64,000 nt of DNA. Source: an uncultured Lentibacter sp. (GTDB lineage: Bacteria; Pseudomonadota; Alphaproteobacteria; Rhodobacterales; Rhodobacteraceae). Under the pieces are notes generated by a model. The model did not search any database, was not told the origin of the DNA, and saw nothing but the letters and a program-made list of their open reading frames with translations. Shown piece by piece: positions 9,085 through 17,535 of this stretch. The stretch covers positions 1 through 64,000 of the forward strand of contig NZ_CAKZKL010000048.1 of NCBI RefSeq assembly GCF_937123735.1, in the 5' to 3' direction. A program made the translations under genes and the position numbers. How positions within the stretch are numbered: position 1 is the stretch's first letter; every line of letters starts with the position of its first letter.

Positions 9085-10377
9085 CTATTGCACAAGGCGC
9101 AACTGTTGCCGCGGAGCCGCGGTTCCGCTTTCCAGGGCGGCATAAGGGTCTTCGGCACTGAGCATCATATCAACAACCATACGCATCAGCTGCCGCCGCC
9201 CGCGTGCCGAGTAAAACCCGCCGGGCACCTGGCTGGTTTCCAAAAGATAGCGGCGGTAATCCTGATAGGCTTTGTGGTCGGGGCGTTTGGCGGCGCTGAA
9301 AAAAGCGCTGAGAGGCTGGGTTGAGACGAGCTCGGGTTTGTCATAGACCGCCCGGCCGAAAACCTTGAGCGGAATGCCGCGCCACAAGACCTGCTGCGCG
9401 GCTGTCGAGTTGACTGTCACCGCGCTGCGCACATCGGCCAACAGCGCCGCAAGCTTGCCACCCCGCACATAATGCACACGGCCCTTTAGGCCCAGATCGC
9501 GCGCCAGCCGCCTGATCTCGCGCCGGATTGGCACACGCCCGTCCTCCAGCGGATGCGCCTTGAACACAAGATGATGGTGCTTGGGCGCCCCCTCGGCAAA
9601 GCCACGGACCACCACCTCGAGAAATTCGGTCATGCTGCCAAAGGGCGAGTGCATCTGAAAGCTGCTGTCATGCTCCAGCTGCAACAGCGCCAGATGGTAG
9701 GGAAACCCGCCATTGCGAATGCGCCAGGTGGCCAGCCCACGCTCCAGCGCCTGAAAGGGCATCAGCAAGAGCCGCTTGAGATAAAGCTGGAACTCCTTTG
9801 TCACCCCAAGCGCCCGGTGCGGGGTAAAGTTGCGATACTCGCCATTTCGAAACATCACAAACCAGTGGTAAAGCGCGCCATAAAACACATGTTGGCGTGT
9901 GTCGCCCCAGCGCGCCGGGGGCAGGGGGGTGTCCATATCCGAATGCGCCAGCCCGCGTTGCATTTCGCTCAGGCTCATCTCCATCAGCTTGGAATGCCCG
10001 TTGGCCCCGCCGCGCTCATAGGTTACCCAATAGGGCCGCATATAGCCTTCTTCAAAGACATGCACCTGAACGCCGCGCGCGCGTGCCGCCGCAACCGCCT
10101 GAGCATGAATGGGGCGTGTGTCGCCGTATAGCACAATATCGGTCACACCCTTGTCGGTCAGGATTTCGGCAAAGCGCGCCGGCCAGTCGGCGAGGGTGCC
10201 ACGATAGGGAATATAGCTCTTGGGGCTGAACCAGAACGCCCGGTCGCCCGCATTGAAACCCACACGCCAAACCTGCGCCCCCGCGCGGCCCAGCATCTTG
10301 CCCAACAAGTGAAAGAAAGGCCCGTGCGGCCCCTGCAAAAACAGGAAAACACGCTTATCACCAGTGATCTTGCCCAT
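9085..10377 (-). CDS. kpsS: Capsule polysaccharide protein, KpsS-like
   Basis: Predicted transferase that adds the first Kdo to the lipid anchor, before KpsC extends it. Supporting features are an N-terminal VFLFLQGPHGPF segment, EEGYMRPYWVTYE near residue 110, and an FKAHPLEDGR motif near 285, the HP motif of this family. The start at ATG 10377 (430 aa) is preferred; an in-frame TTG at 10395 is possible. The gene is transcribed divergently from ribE. Its downstream neighbour is the export lipoprotein, 115 bp away, with room for a separate promoter. Confidence 0.85.
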   Translation of the reverse strand: MGKITGDKRVFLFLQGPHGPFFHLLGKMLGRAGAQVWRVGFNAGDRAFWFSPKSYIPYRGTLADWPARFAEILTDKGVTDIVLYGDTRPIHAQAVAAARARGVQVHVFEEGYMRPYWVTYERGGANGHSKLMEMSLSEMQRGLAHSDMDTPLPPARWGDTRQHVFYGALYHWFVMFRNGEYRNFTPHRALGVTKEFQLYLKRLLLMPFQALERGLATWRIRNGGFPYHLALLQLEHDSSFQMHSPFGSMTEFLEVVVRGFAEGAPKHHHLVFKAHPLEDGRVPIRREIRRLARDLGLKGRVHYVRGGKLAALLADVRSAVTVNSTAAQQVLWRGIPLKVFGRAVYDKPELVSTQPLSAFFSAAKRPDHKAYQDYRRYLLETSQVPGGFYSARGRRQLMRMVVDMMLSAEDPYAALESGTAAPRQQLRLVQ

Positions 10378-10528
10378 TTGCCTCGCGCTTTTCAAAACTT
10401 ACCTTGCGCCACTCATAAAGCTTGAATGTGGTGAAAATATGATAAATTCCACCGCCAGAGACCAGCCCTTTGTTGCAGCCGCAAGCCCTGCGCGCTATGG
10501 CAGGTCGAAAGCGCAGGAGGAGTGCCCC

Positions 10529-11116
10529 ATGTTCACAGGCATTATCACGGATATTGGCGAGATCATCGAGCTGGAGCAGCGTGGCGATCTGCGCGCGCGC
10601 ATTGGCACCACCTATGACACGCAGCGCATAGACATCGGCGCTTCCATCGCCTGCGATGGCGTCTGCCTCACCGCAATCGCGCTGGGCGCGGGCTGGTTTG
10701 ATGTGGAAATCTCGGCCGAAAGTGTTGCCAAGACCAACATCAGCACCTGGGCCAAGGGCAGCCGCATCAACCTTGAGCGCGCCCTGAAGGTCGGCGATGA
10801 GCTTGGCGGGCATATCGTGTCGGGCCATGTCGATGGCGTCGCAGTGATCACCGCCATGACAGAGGAGGGCGACAGCACCCGCGTCACCCTTGAGGCCCCC
10901 AAAGAGCTGGCCCGCTTCATCGCGCCCAAAGGCTCGGTGGCGCTGAACGGCACCTCGCTCACGGTGAACGAGGTCAATGGCGCGAGCTTCGGAATCAATT
11001 TCATCCCCCACACCAAAGACGCCACCACATGGGGCGCAGCGGCCGTGGGCGATAAAATCAACCTCGAAATCGACACGCTGGCGCGCTATGTGGCGCGGCT
11101 GGCAGAAGTTTCTTGA
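10529..11116 (+). CDS. ribE: Riboflavin synthase alpha chain
   Basis: Converts two 6,7-dimethyl-8-ribityllumazine molecules to riboflavin. It shows the family's two lumazine-binding barrels in tandem: MFTGII at the N-terminus, GDGVCLT-like CDGVCLTA in the first barrel, GGHIVSGHVDG at the junction, and NGTSLTVNEV in the second. The start is fixed by CAGGAGGAG just upstream and by the invariant MFTG beginning, giving 195 aa. The frame stays open further upstream, but that part is not coding. Neighbours are capsule genes on one side and a metallo-hydrolase on the other, so it is separated from ribD and from ribBA-ribH. Confidence 0.96.
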   Translation: MFTGIITDIGEIIELEQRGDLRARIGTTYDTQRIDIGASIACDGVCLTAIALGAGWFDVEISAESVAKTNISTWAKGSRINLERALKVGDELGGHIVSGHVDGVAVITAMTEEGDSTRVTLEAPKELARFIAPKGSVALNGTSLTVNEVNGASFGINFIPHTKDATTWGAAAVGDKINLEIDTLARYVARLAEVS

Positions 11117-11469
11117 GCAACCCAAGTCATCGGGATTTGTTTGAAGCGCCTAGCCGGTTAACAGCCGCGTAGCGGCCCGGCCATCCCTTGCCTGACAGGC
11201 GATTTGGCCCGGCCAAATCTGCCGAGAGGGATCAGCCCCTCCCTTGGGCTGGCGATTTTGCAGCTGCATGCGCCGGATTTTTCTGGGGATGTGCTTGGCG
11301 ATGATAAAGCGCTTTGCAAGTAGCGTTGGGTCGCCACCCCAGGGGCTGACGTTGGCCTCGTCTGGCGAAGGCACGCCGCCTCGCCGAAGCGGGCTGACAT
11401 ATTCACGAAAAGCATTGCGTTTGCCTGTGGCTTGCCTAGACTCCCCCCAAACCAACTGGGGAGCCCGCC
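11117..11469. other. 353-bp intergenic stretch with a perfect 19-bp palindrome
   Basis: No gene can be supported here. The minus strand is open for about 100 codons, but its translation is low-complexity and basic and has no ribosome binding site. A perfect palindrome GATTTGGCCCGGCCAAATC lies at 11201-11219, followed by GC-rich inverted stretches. TTGCGT (11415-11420) and TAGACT (11437-11442) with a 16-bp gap are a weak promoter candidate for the next gene. Confidence 0.5.
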
Positions 11470-12447
11470 ATGAGCCTGATCAAACCAACCCGCCGCGACA
11501 TTCTCAAGATCGCCGCCGCCATGCCCGCCTTTGCGCTGCCCGCCTCCCTGGCGCAGGCCTCGGCCGCACCGCTTGGCGCGCCTGTCGCGGGCAACGGCGG
11601 TGTGTTTCGCTTCTCCATGGGAGATGTGCAGCTTTCCGTGCTCTCTGACGGGTTCTTCTCGGTCCCCACAACGGGCCTGGGTGTCAATGCCCCGCGCGAA
11701 GAGGTGCAGGCCTTCCTCAGCGCGCATTACCTTTCGCCCGAAGAGGGCTACAGCCACACCAACCACCTGCTGATCGAGACAGCCGAGGCCAAGGTGCTCG
11801 TCGATGTCGGCTCCGGCAACCGCTGGTTTGAAACAACAGGCCGCCTTGTGAGCAACCTTGAGGCTGCGGGCCTCTCGCCCTCTGACATCACCCATGTTGT
11901 CATCACCCACGCCCACCCCGATCACATCTGGGGCATCCGTGACGACTTTGACGAGCCGCTCTTTCCGGACGCCGAATATATCATTGGCGAGGCCGAACAC
12001 GCGTATTGGAGCGAAGACGGTCTGGCCGAGCGCGTCAGCCCCGAAATGCTGCAATTCGTGGCTGGTGCGGTCAACAGCTTCGCCACCGAAGGGCTGGAGT
12101 GGACCTTGGCTGGCGAGGGCCATGAGGTGGTGCCTGGCGTCACGCTGATCAGCACGCCGGGCCACACGCCAGGGCATATGTCGGTGCGCCTTGAGGCGGG
12201 TGGCCAGTCCCTGATTGCGCTGGGCGATTGCATGAGCCATGCCTGGACAAACTTTGCCCAGCCGCAGTGGTTCAACGGGTTTGACAGTGACGGCGCGCAA
12301 ACGGTGAAAACCCGTATGGCGCTGCTCGATATGGCGGCCAGTGACAGAATCGCGCTGCTGGGCTATCACTTCCCCTTCCCGGGCGTCGGCCATGTCATGC
12401 GCGATGGCGCGGCCTACCGCTTCGTCCCAACGCTCTGGCAGTTCTGA
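11470..12447 (+). CDS. Tat-exported metallo-beta-lactamase-fold hydrolase
   Basis: Binuclear-metal hydrolase of unknown substrate, probably periplasmic. The N-terminus carries a twin-arginine motif (TRRDILK) followed by a hydrophobic alanine-rich segment and an AxA-type cleavage region. The metal site is HAHPDH near residue 147, with a further histidine in the GHTPGH loop (about 230), an aspartate in LGDCMSH (about 252) and a histidine in GYHFPFPG (about 299). The length is 325 aa. The domain resembles N-acyl-homoserine-lactonase and related MBL hydrolases, but that specificity is not proven. It stands alone between ribE and a convergent GGDEF gene. Confidence 0.85.
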   Translation: MSLIKPTRRDILKIAAAMPAFALPASLAQASAAPLGAPVAGNGGVFRFSMGDVQLSVLSDGFFSVPTTGLGVNAPREEVQAFLSAHYLSPEEGYSHTNHLLIETAEAKVLVDVGSGNRWFETTGRLVSNLEAAGLSPSDITHVVITHAHPDHIWGIRDDFDEPLFPDAEYIIGEAEHAYWSEDGLAERVSPEMLQFVAGAVNSFATEGLEWTLAGEGHEVVPGVTLISTPGHTPGHMSVRLEAGGQSLIALGDCMSHAWTNFAQPQWFNGFDSDGAQTVKTRMALLDMAASDRIALLGYHFPFPGVGHVMRDGAAYRFVPTLWQF

Positions 12448-12457
12448 ACCCGCGCCC

Positions 12458-13876
12458 TCAGGCCAAGCGCGCAGCTTGGGGGGTGAGGGCGGCACAGGCA
12501 GGTAAAGGCGGCGTAAAGCGGACGCAATTGCGCCCCTCCGCCTTGGCCACATACAGCGCCTGATCGGCGCGCGAAAGCGCGTCTGACAAGGGCTCTCCCC
12601 GCCGCCAGAAGCTTGCACCAAAGGAGGCGCTGATGGCTTGCGGGGTGGCGTCTGTGGCGTGTTGCAGCGCTTGGGGCATCCCCAAAATGGCGCAGCGCAA
12701 ACGTTCCGCCACAGCCGCCGCATCTTCCTCTCTCTTGAGATGGAGATAGATCAGGAATTCCTCACCGCCCCATCGGGCGATAAAGTCATCCGGCCGCAAC
12801 AGCGGGCATAGCGCCGGCCCAACCTGTTGCAACACCAAATCACCCACGGCATGGCCAAAGCTGTCGTTCACCTTCTTGAAGTGGTCCAGATCCATCAGCA
12901 CGATCACCGGGGTTGTGTCTTTGGGGCGCGCGCGCCGGGTGATCTTGTCGAGCAGCCGTTCGGCCCCCTCGCGGTTGTAAAGCCCTGTCAACTTGTCGCT
13001 CACCGCCATGGTCCCGAGCTTGGTTTCGGCCAGGCGGCGCTGGATATCCGAGCGCTCCAGCAGGTTGCCTGAGCGGATGGCGCTCAGCGTGCCGGCAAAG
13101 ATGATCAGCGTCAGCATGATGGCTTCAAAGGGGTAATGCTCTGTGTTCACCCCCACCACCCGGTGCAAAACCATGCCACACAGCCAGGGCACACAGCTGT
13201 TCACCAGCGCCATGGAACGGGTGGATTGGCCGATACTTGTGTTCAAAAACAGGACTTTGGTGGGCTTGAAGCCAAGAAACATGGAGTTGATCGCCAGAGC
13301 CAGAAACATCAGGGCAATCATGGAGCCAATGGCCATTTGGCCCGAAAAATAAGGGATGCCATAGCTGAAGCCGATCAGCGAATTGAACAGAACCAGAAAG
13401 GCGGCGACCGCCAATGCGGCGCCGACCTTGTAAAAAAACGGGCGCAGCACCCCGGCCAGCGCAAGCAGCGACACCACCAAAAACGTGTCAAACCCCATCT
13501 GCCCCTGCACATCCGATTGCACCGGCAACCCGCCCAGAACGCTGTGAGGCAACGAGGCGAGCAAGGCCACCACAAGCGCCACCAGCAGCATGGCCCGCTC
13601 CAGCCATCGCGGCCCCCGGGCGCTGTGGTTGAGGACCCCGAGCGCCACCAACGAAACACAGAGGCTGGTCGGCGCAGAGGTGGCCGGTCCGCTGACATAG
13701 TGTTGCAAAAAGAAGGTCAGATGCAGGATATTGGTATAGAGGCTGTATTGAATGGTCAAAATAGCCGCCCCCGCCAACCAAGGGCGCAACTCGTGCATCC
13801 GCTCAATATAGAGCTCCTCCGGGCGATCCATCGGAAGGACAAACTCAGCTTTCGCAAGGCTCTGGAATTGGGGCAT
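12458..13876 (-). CDS. Membrane-bound diguanylate cyclase (GGDEF)
   Basis: Predicted to make cyclic di-GMP at the inner membrane. About six hydrophobic segments fill residues 30-260. A complete GGDEF domain follows, with DLDHFKKVNDSFGH and the active-site loop RWGGEEF near residue 367. RPDD lies exactly five residues before GGEEF and is an intact inhibitory I-site, so product feedback is expected. The ATG at 13876 (472 aa) is preferred over an upstream TTG because AAAGAG precedes it. The N-terminal membrane module is not one I can name. It converges on the MBL gene with a 10-bp gap and diverges from ribBA. Confidence 0.88.
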   Translation of the reverse strand: MPQFQSLAKAEFVLPMDRPEELYIERMHELRPWLAGAAILTIQYSLYTNILHLTFFLQHYVSGPATSAPTSLCVSLVALGVLNHSARGPRWLERAMLLVALVVALLASLPHSVLGGLPVQSDVQGQMGFDTFLVVSLLALAGVLRPFFYKVGAALAVAAFLVLFNSLIGFSYGIPYFSGQMAIGSMIALMFLALAINSMFLGFKPTKVLFLNTSIGQSTRSMALVNSCVPWLCGMVLHRVVGVNTEHYPFEAIMLTLIIFAGTLSAIRSGNLLERSDIQRRLAETKLGTMAVSDKLTGLYNREGAERLLDKITRRARPKDTTPVIVLMDLDHFKKVNDSFGHAVGDLVLQQVGPALCPLLRPDDFIARWGGEEFLIYLHLKREEDAAAVAERLRCAILGMPQALQHATDATPQAISASFGASFWRRGEPLSDALSRADQALYVAKAEGRNCVRFTPPLPACAALTPQAARLA

Positions 13877-14011
13877 GAAACGCTCTTTGTCTGGCAACGA
13901 GGGCTGCGTGTCTAAGGCAGCAACATTAACACCGCGTTAAGCCCCGCTATCCGCTCTGGCAAAAGCCGCAAGGCCCTGCTACTCACAGGCTCGCACAGAA
14001 CGAGGCTTGCC

Positions 14012-15139
14012 ATGACCACAGCATTCACCACCCCCGGGCCGCTGGAAACCAGCCTGAAAAGCGCCATCTCCCCGATCGAGGACATCATCGAGGCCGCGCG
14101 TGCAGGGCAGATGTTTGTTCTGGTGGATCATGAAGACCGCGAAAACGAGGGGGACCTTGTGATCGCCGCCGAGTTCGCCGATGCCGCCGCCATCAACTTC
14201 ATGGCAACCCATGGCCGCGGCCTCATTTGTCTGCCCATGACCAGCGCGCGCATAGACAGCCTCGGCCTGCCGATGATGGCCGTCAACAACTCCTCGCGTC
14301 ACGAAACCGCCTTCACCGTCTCCATCGAGGCCCGCGAAGGGGTGAGCACAGGCATCTCCGCCGCCGACCGCGCCCTCACAATCGCCACCGCGATCAACGC
14401 GCAAAACACCGCCGCCAGCATCGCCACACCCGGCCACGTCTTCCCGCTCAGGGCGCGCAACGGCGGCGTCCTCGTGCGCGCAGGCCATACCGAGGCCGCG
14501 GTGGATATCGCCCGCCTTGCCGGCTGCAAGCCCGCCGGTGTCATCTGCGAAATCATGAAAGACGATGGCACAATGGCCCGCCTGCCGGACCTTGTGGCTT
14601 TCGCCGCAGAGCACGGCCTATTGATCGGCACAATCTCCGATCTCATCGCCTACCGCCACAAGCATGACAACCTCGTCACCCAAACCCGCCAACAGCCCGT
14701 CACCTCCGAGTTCGGCGGCGATTGGGATATGCGCATCTTCACCGATCAGATCAGCGGCACCGAGCATATCGCGCTTGTGAAAGGCGATGTAACAACGCCC
14801 GCGCCCGTCCTTGTGCGCACCCATGCGCTCAACGAGCTGGAAGATGTCCTCGGCCTCGGCCCGGCACCCTCTGATGAGCTGCACAAGGCCATGCGCATTG
14901 TCGCCGCCGAGGGGCGCGGCGCGGTGCTGCTCTTTCGTGAGCCCCACCCGCGCCTCACCTTCGCCGAGGAAGAAGACGCCCCCCAGATCGTCAAACACAC
15001 AGGCATCGGCAGCCAAATTCTTGCCAGCCTGGGCATCAGCGAAATGACCCTGCTCACCAACTCCCCCAAAACCGTCTATGTCGGGATAGATGCCTACGGC
15101 CTCTCCATCACCGGCACCCGCCCGATCATCGAGACATAA
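14012..15139 (+). CDS. ribB: 3,4-dihydroxy-2-butanone 4-phosphate synthase with degenerate GTP cyclohydrolase II domain
   Basis: Makes the four-carbon precursor of riboflavin from ribulose 5-phosphate. The N-terminal RibB domain is intact: [10 protein letters not shown] (residues 39-48), [10 protein letters not shown] and HTEAAVDIA. The C-terminal half (about 213-375) aligns in layout with GTP cyclohydrolase II, but the zinc-binding cysteines (usual C-x10-C-x-C) are absent: the equivalent stretch reads [17 protein letters not shown]. It is therefore RibBA in shape but probably RibB only in activity. A GAGG lies before the ATG. ribH follows after 19 bp, then nusB. Confidence 0.93.
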   Translation: MTTAFTTPGPLETSLKSAISPIEDIIEAARAGQMFVLVDHEDRENEGDLVIAAEFADAAAINFMATHGRGLICLPMTSARIDSLGLPMMAVNNSSRHETAFTVSIEAREGVSTGISAADRALTIATAINAQNTAASIATPGHVFPLRARNGGVLVRAGHTEAAVDIARLAGCKPAGVICEIMKDDGTMARLPDLVAFAAEHGLLIGTISDLIAYRHKHDNLVTQTRQQPVTSEFGGDWDMRIFTDQISGTEHIALVKGDVTTPAPVLVRTHALNELEDVLGLGPAPSDELHKAMRIVAAEGRGAVLLFREPHPRLTFAEEEDAPQIVKHTGIGSQILASLGISEMTLLTNSPKTVYVGIDAYGLSITGTRPIIET

Positions 15140-15158
15140 CCCCCTGAGGATTGAAGCC

Positions 15159-15710
15159 ATGGCCAGCTCCGTCACCCATCACATGCTCGCGCGCCCGAGC
15201 TTTGAGGCCCCCGTCAAATTGCTGATCGTGGTCGCGCCCTACTACAAAGAAATCGCCGATGCCCTGGTCGATGGCGCGCGCAGCGAGATCACAGCCTCCG
15301 GCGCCACAAGCGAGCTTGTAGAGGTGCCCGGCGCGCTGGAAATCCCCTCGGCCATCGCCATGGCCGAACGCCTGTCAAACTATGATGGCTATGTCGCGCT
15401 TGGCTGCGTGGTCCGCGGCGCCACCACCCACTATGAAACCGTCTGCAACGACAGCTCGCGCGCCCTCACCCTCTTGGGCCTGCAAGGCCTCAACATCGGC
15501 AACGGCATCCTCACGGTGGAAAACATGGCCCAGGCCGAAGAGCGCGCCAATCCGGCCGATATGAACAAAGGCGGCGGGGCCGCCTCAGCGGCCTTGCATC
15601 TTGTCGCGCTCGCCCGTAAGTGGGGCGGCCGGCGCACCACAGCCGGTTTCAAACCCGAAGCAGACTCCCTCCTGCTCGCAGATATATCCAAAGGCAGCTC
15701 TCCGGCATGA
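15159..15710 (+). CDS. ribH: 6,7-dimethyl-8-ribityllumazine synthase
   Basis: Condenses the RibB product with the pyrimidine from RibD to give lumazine, the substrate of riboflavin synthase. Signature segments are PGALEIP (57-63), GCVVRGATTHYETV from residue 82 with the catalytic histidine at 91, and LTVEN. The start at 15159 follows CTGAGGA and gives 183 aa; the frame is open further back into ribB but is not coding there. The stop overlaps the nusB start as ATGA. Confidence 0.96.
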   Translation: MASSVTHHMLARPSFEAPVKLLIVVAPYYKEIADALVDGARSEITASGATSELVEVPGALEIPSAIAMAERLSNYDGYVALGCVVRGATTHYETVCNDSSRALTLLGLQGLNIGNGILTVENMAQAEERANPADMNKGGGAASAALHLVALARKWGGRRTTAGFKPEADSLLLADISKGSSPA

Positions 15711-16174
15711 CGCTCTCAGGCAATCAGAAACGCAAGATGAAATCCGCAGCTCGGCTCTATGCCGTGCAGGCGCTCTTTCAAATGGAACATTCCGGCCAGA
15801 CAGCCGAAGCCGTGGTCACCGAATTTCAGGATCACCGGTTTGGTGCCAGCTATGAAGAAGGCAACATGCAGGAGGGCGATCCGCAGCTCTTCGCCAGATT
15901 GTTGGAAACCGCCGTCAACTATCAAGCCAGTATTGATCAGATGACAGACCGTGCCCTGGTCGCCAAATGGCCCCTGGGGCGGATTGATCCAACCTTGCGG
16001 GCGCTGTTTCGCGCCGCCGGGGCCGAGCTGAAGGACCCTGACACCCCCCCCAAAGTGGTCATCAGCGAGTTCGTCGACATCGCCCATGCCTTCCACCCGG
16101 AGGGCAAAGAGGCGCGTTTCGTCAATGCCGTGCTTGACCATATGGCGCGCGAGTCCCGCCCCGAGGCTTTCTGA
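15707..16174 (+). CDS. nusB: Transcription antitermination factor NusB
   Basis: RNA-binding component, with NusE, of the antitermination complex on rRNA operons. At 155 aa it has the family's all-helical pattern: an N-terminal basic start, ARLYAVQALFQME, and a C-terminal FVNAVLDHMARE. The start codon overlaps the ribH stop (ATGA), indicating translational coupling, and the ribH-nusB order is widespread in bacteria. No terminator hairpin with a T-run follows; the region beyond it holds repeats. Confidence 0.95.
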   Translation: MTLSGNQKRKMKSAARLYAVQALFQMEHSGQTAEAVVTEFQDHRFGASYEEGNMQEGDPQLFARLLETAVNYQASIDQMTDRALVAKWPLGRIDPTLRALFRAAGAELKDPDTPPKVVISEFVDIAHAFHPEGKEARFVNAVLDHMARESRPEAF

Positions 16175-16182
16175 GCCGCGCC

Positions 16183-16218
16183 CTTTCTTTTTGCCAAAAA
16201 TATCCCTGCCGGAGGCGC
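16183..16218 (-). repeat. GC hairpin plus AT tail, dispersed intergenic repeat
   Basis: Read on the minus strand this is GCGCCTCCGGCAGGGATATTT followed by TTGGCAAAAAGAAA. A closely similar tract lies at 26820-26858 on the plus strand (GCCTCCGGCGGGAGTATTT, then AACCAAGAAAAA). It directly follows nusB and lies 3' of the minus-strand prenyl synthase, so it may serve as a terminator-like element. Confidence 0.5.
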
Positions 16219-16240
16219 CCGCGCTCTCAAGCGGCGCGCG

Positions 16241-16334
16241 CTCTGCTAGCTCTGCCGTAGGGTGCGCATTCATTGCGCACCACCCGCCACCGCCTCTGCT
16301 AGCTCTGCCGTAGGGTGCGCATTCATTGCGCACC
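16241..16334 (+). repeat. Two tandem REP-like palindromic units, period 53 bp
   Basis: A 41-bp unit beginning CTCTGCTAGCTCTGCCGTAG starts at 16241 and again at 16294. Each unit contains a palindrome: GGTGCGCA, five-base loop, TGCGCACC (16261-16281 and 16314-16334). The same palindrome flanked by CCGTAGG occurs at 41391-41411 and 58869-58889, in the opposite orientation. The site lies between convergent nusB and the prenyl synthase. Confidence 0.85.
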
Positions 16335-16348
16335 GCCCGTCAGCGCCG

Positions 16349-16424
16349 CACGCCGCGTTAAATTAATGTGTCTTAACATTTGCCCGTTCAGGCGGTGCAC
16401 GCCCGGTGCACGCGTGGTGCACGC
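16349..16424 (+). repeat. Composite box element: CACGCCGC, GTCTTAACA, three GGTGCACGC units
   Basis: CACGCCGC (16349-16356), 13 bp, GTCTTAACA (16370-16378), 15 bp, then GGTGCACGC at 16394, 16405 and 16416, an exact 11-bp period. The same parts in the same order and almost the same spacing occur on the minus strand at 41267-41343. No open reading frame of note crosses it. Function unknown: either a dispersed repeat or a protein-binding array. Confidence 0.75.
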
Positions 16425-16480
16425 ATATCACCCCCTCAATTCAGCGCTGAGCAAAAGTGTTAATCCGGCCGAACGCAGCT

Positions 16481-17476
16481 CTAGCGGATGCGGGAGACCA
16501 CGAAACCCGCCAAGGCCTCCAGCATCTCGGTCAGCGGGTGCGCAGGCAGCGCCTTGAGCGCCGCGCGCGCCTTGGCCGCATAGGCCAAAGCGTCCTGTTG
16601 TGCGGCCTTTAACGCCCCGTGTTTGTGCAACAAATCAATGGCTTGCGCGAGGTCGCCGTCGCGCTGGTCGCCCGCCTCGATGGTGCGGCTCCAGAAGGCG
16701 CGCTCCTCCGCGTCGGCCTTGGCCACCGCTTTGATCAGGGGCAAGGTGAGCTTGCGCTCGCGGAAATCATCGCCAATATTCTTGCCCGTTGCGCCGCTAA
16801 CGCCTTGATAATCCAACAGATCATCGACAATCTGGAAGGCAATCCCGAGGGCATCCCCATAGTCAAACAGCGCCTTCACCTGTGCCTCTGGCGCGCCGGC
16901 AATCACCCCGCCCACTTCAGTGGCCGCCGAGAAAAGCGCCGCCGTCTTGCCGCGCACAACCTGCAAATACACCGCTTCATCGGTGCGCAAATCCTGCGCT
17001 GCGGTGAGCTGCAACACCTCGCCCTCGGCAATCGTCGCCGAGGCGTTGGCCAGAATGTCCAACACCCGCAAATTGCCCGTTTCAACCATAAGCTGGAAGG
17101 AGCGCGAGAACAGGTAATCGCCCACCAGCACAGAGCTTTTATTGTCCCACAAGAGGTTCGCCGTGGGCCGCCCGCGCCGCTTCTCGCTTTCATCCACCAC
17201 ATCATCATGCAGCAACGTTGCCGTGTGGATAAACTCCACCGTCGCCGCCAGATGCACATGATAGGGGCCCGTGTAGCCGCACAGCTCGGCGGCGGCGAGT
17301 GTCAACATGGGTCGCAGGCGTTTGCCGCCCGCTTCCACCAGATGTTGTGTCACCTCCGGAATGCGCGGCGCATGTTGTGAGGCCATCCGCGCGCGGATCA
17401 GATCGTTGACGGCCTGCATCGGCCCGGCCAGATGCGCTGCCAGTCTTTCATGCGGTTTTTCAGCTGCTTGGCTCAC
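16481..17476 (-). CDS. Long-chain trans-polyprenyl diphosphate synthase (IspB-like)
   Basis: Elongates isoprenoid diphosphates, most likely for the ubiquinone side chain. Both aspartate-rich motifs are present: DDVVD at 91-95 and DDLLD near 220, plus GGKRLRPML at 50-58 and the GRPTAN after the first motif. The length (331 aa) fits octaprenyl/decaprenyl synthases; chain length cannot be read from the sequence. The start is GTG. It diverges from the DUF2007 gene and its 3' end faces the repeat region. Confidence 0.9.
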   Translation of the reverse strand: MSQAAEKPHERLAAHLAGPMQAVNDLIRARMASQHAPRIPEVTQHLVEAGGKRLRPMLTLAAAELCGYTGPYHVHLAATVEFIHTATLLHDDVVDESEKRRGRPTANLLWDNKSSVLVGDYLFSRSFQLMVETGNLRVLDILANASATIAEGEVLQLTAAQDLRTDEAVYLQVVRGKTAALFSAATEVGGVIAGAPEAQVKALFDYGDALGIAFQIVDDLLDYQGVSGATGKNIGDDFRERKLTLPLIKAVAKADAEERAFWSRTIEAGDQRDGDLAQAIDLLHKHGALKAAQQDALAYAAKARAALKALPAHPLTEMLEALAGFVVSRIR

Positions 17477-17535
17477 GCGCTTCAGGCTCCTGTTCCCGGT
17501 CTCGACATTTGCAGCCGAATGGTCATATTCATGTT

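Noticed and set aside
11150..11455. 101-codon minus-strand reading frame
   Set aside because: No ribosome binding site, basic low-complexity translation, and it overlaps the intergenic palindrome and promoter-like sequence.
13877..14011. FMN riboswitch (RFN element) before ribBA, or in the ribE leader
   Set aside because: No RFN core sequences such as GGGGCAGGG or GACCGGCGGT are visible in 13877-14011 or 10378-10528.
16241..16334. CRISPR array
   Set aside because: Only two units, and they are palindromic intergenic repeats with related copies elsewhere; no cas genes.
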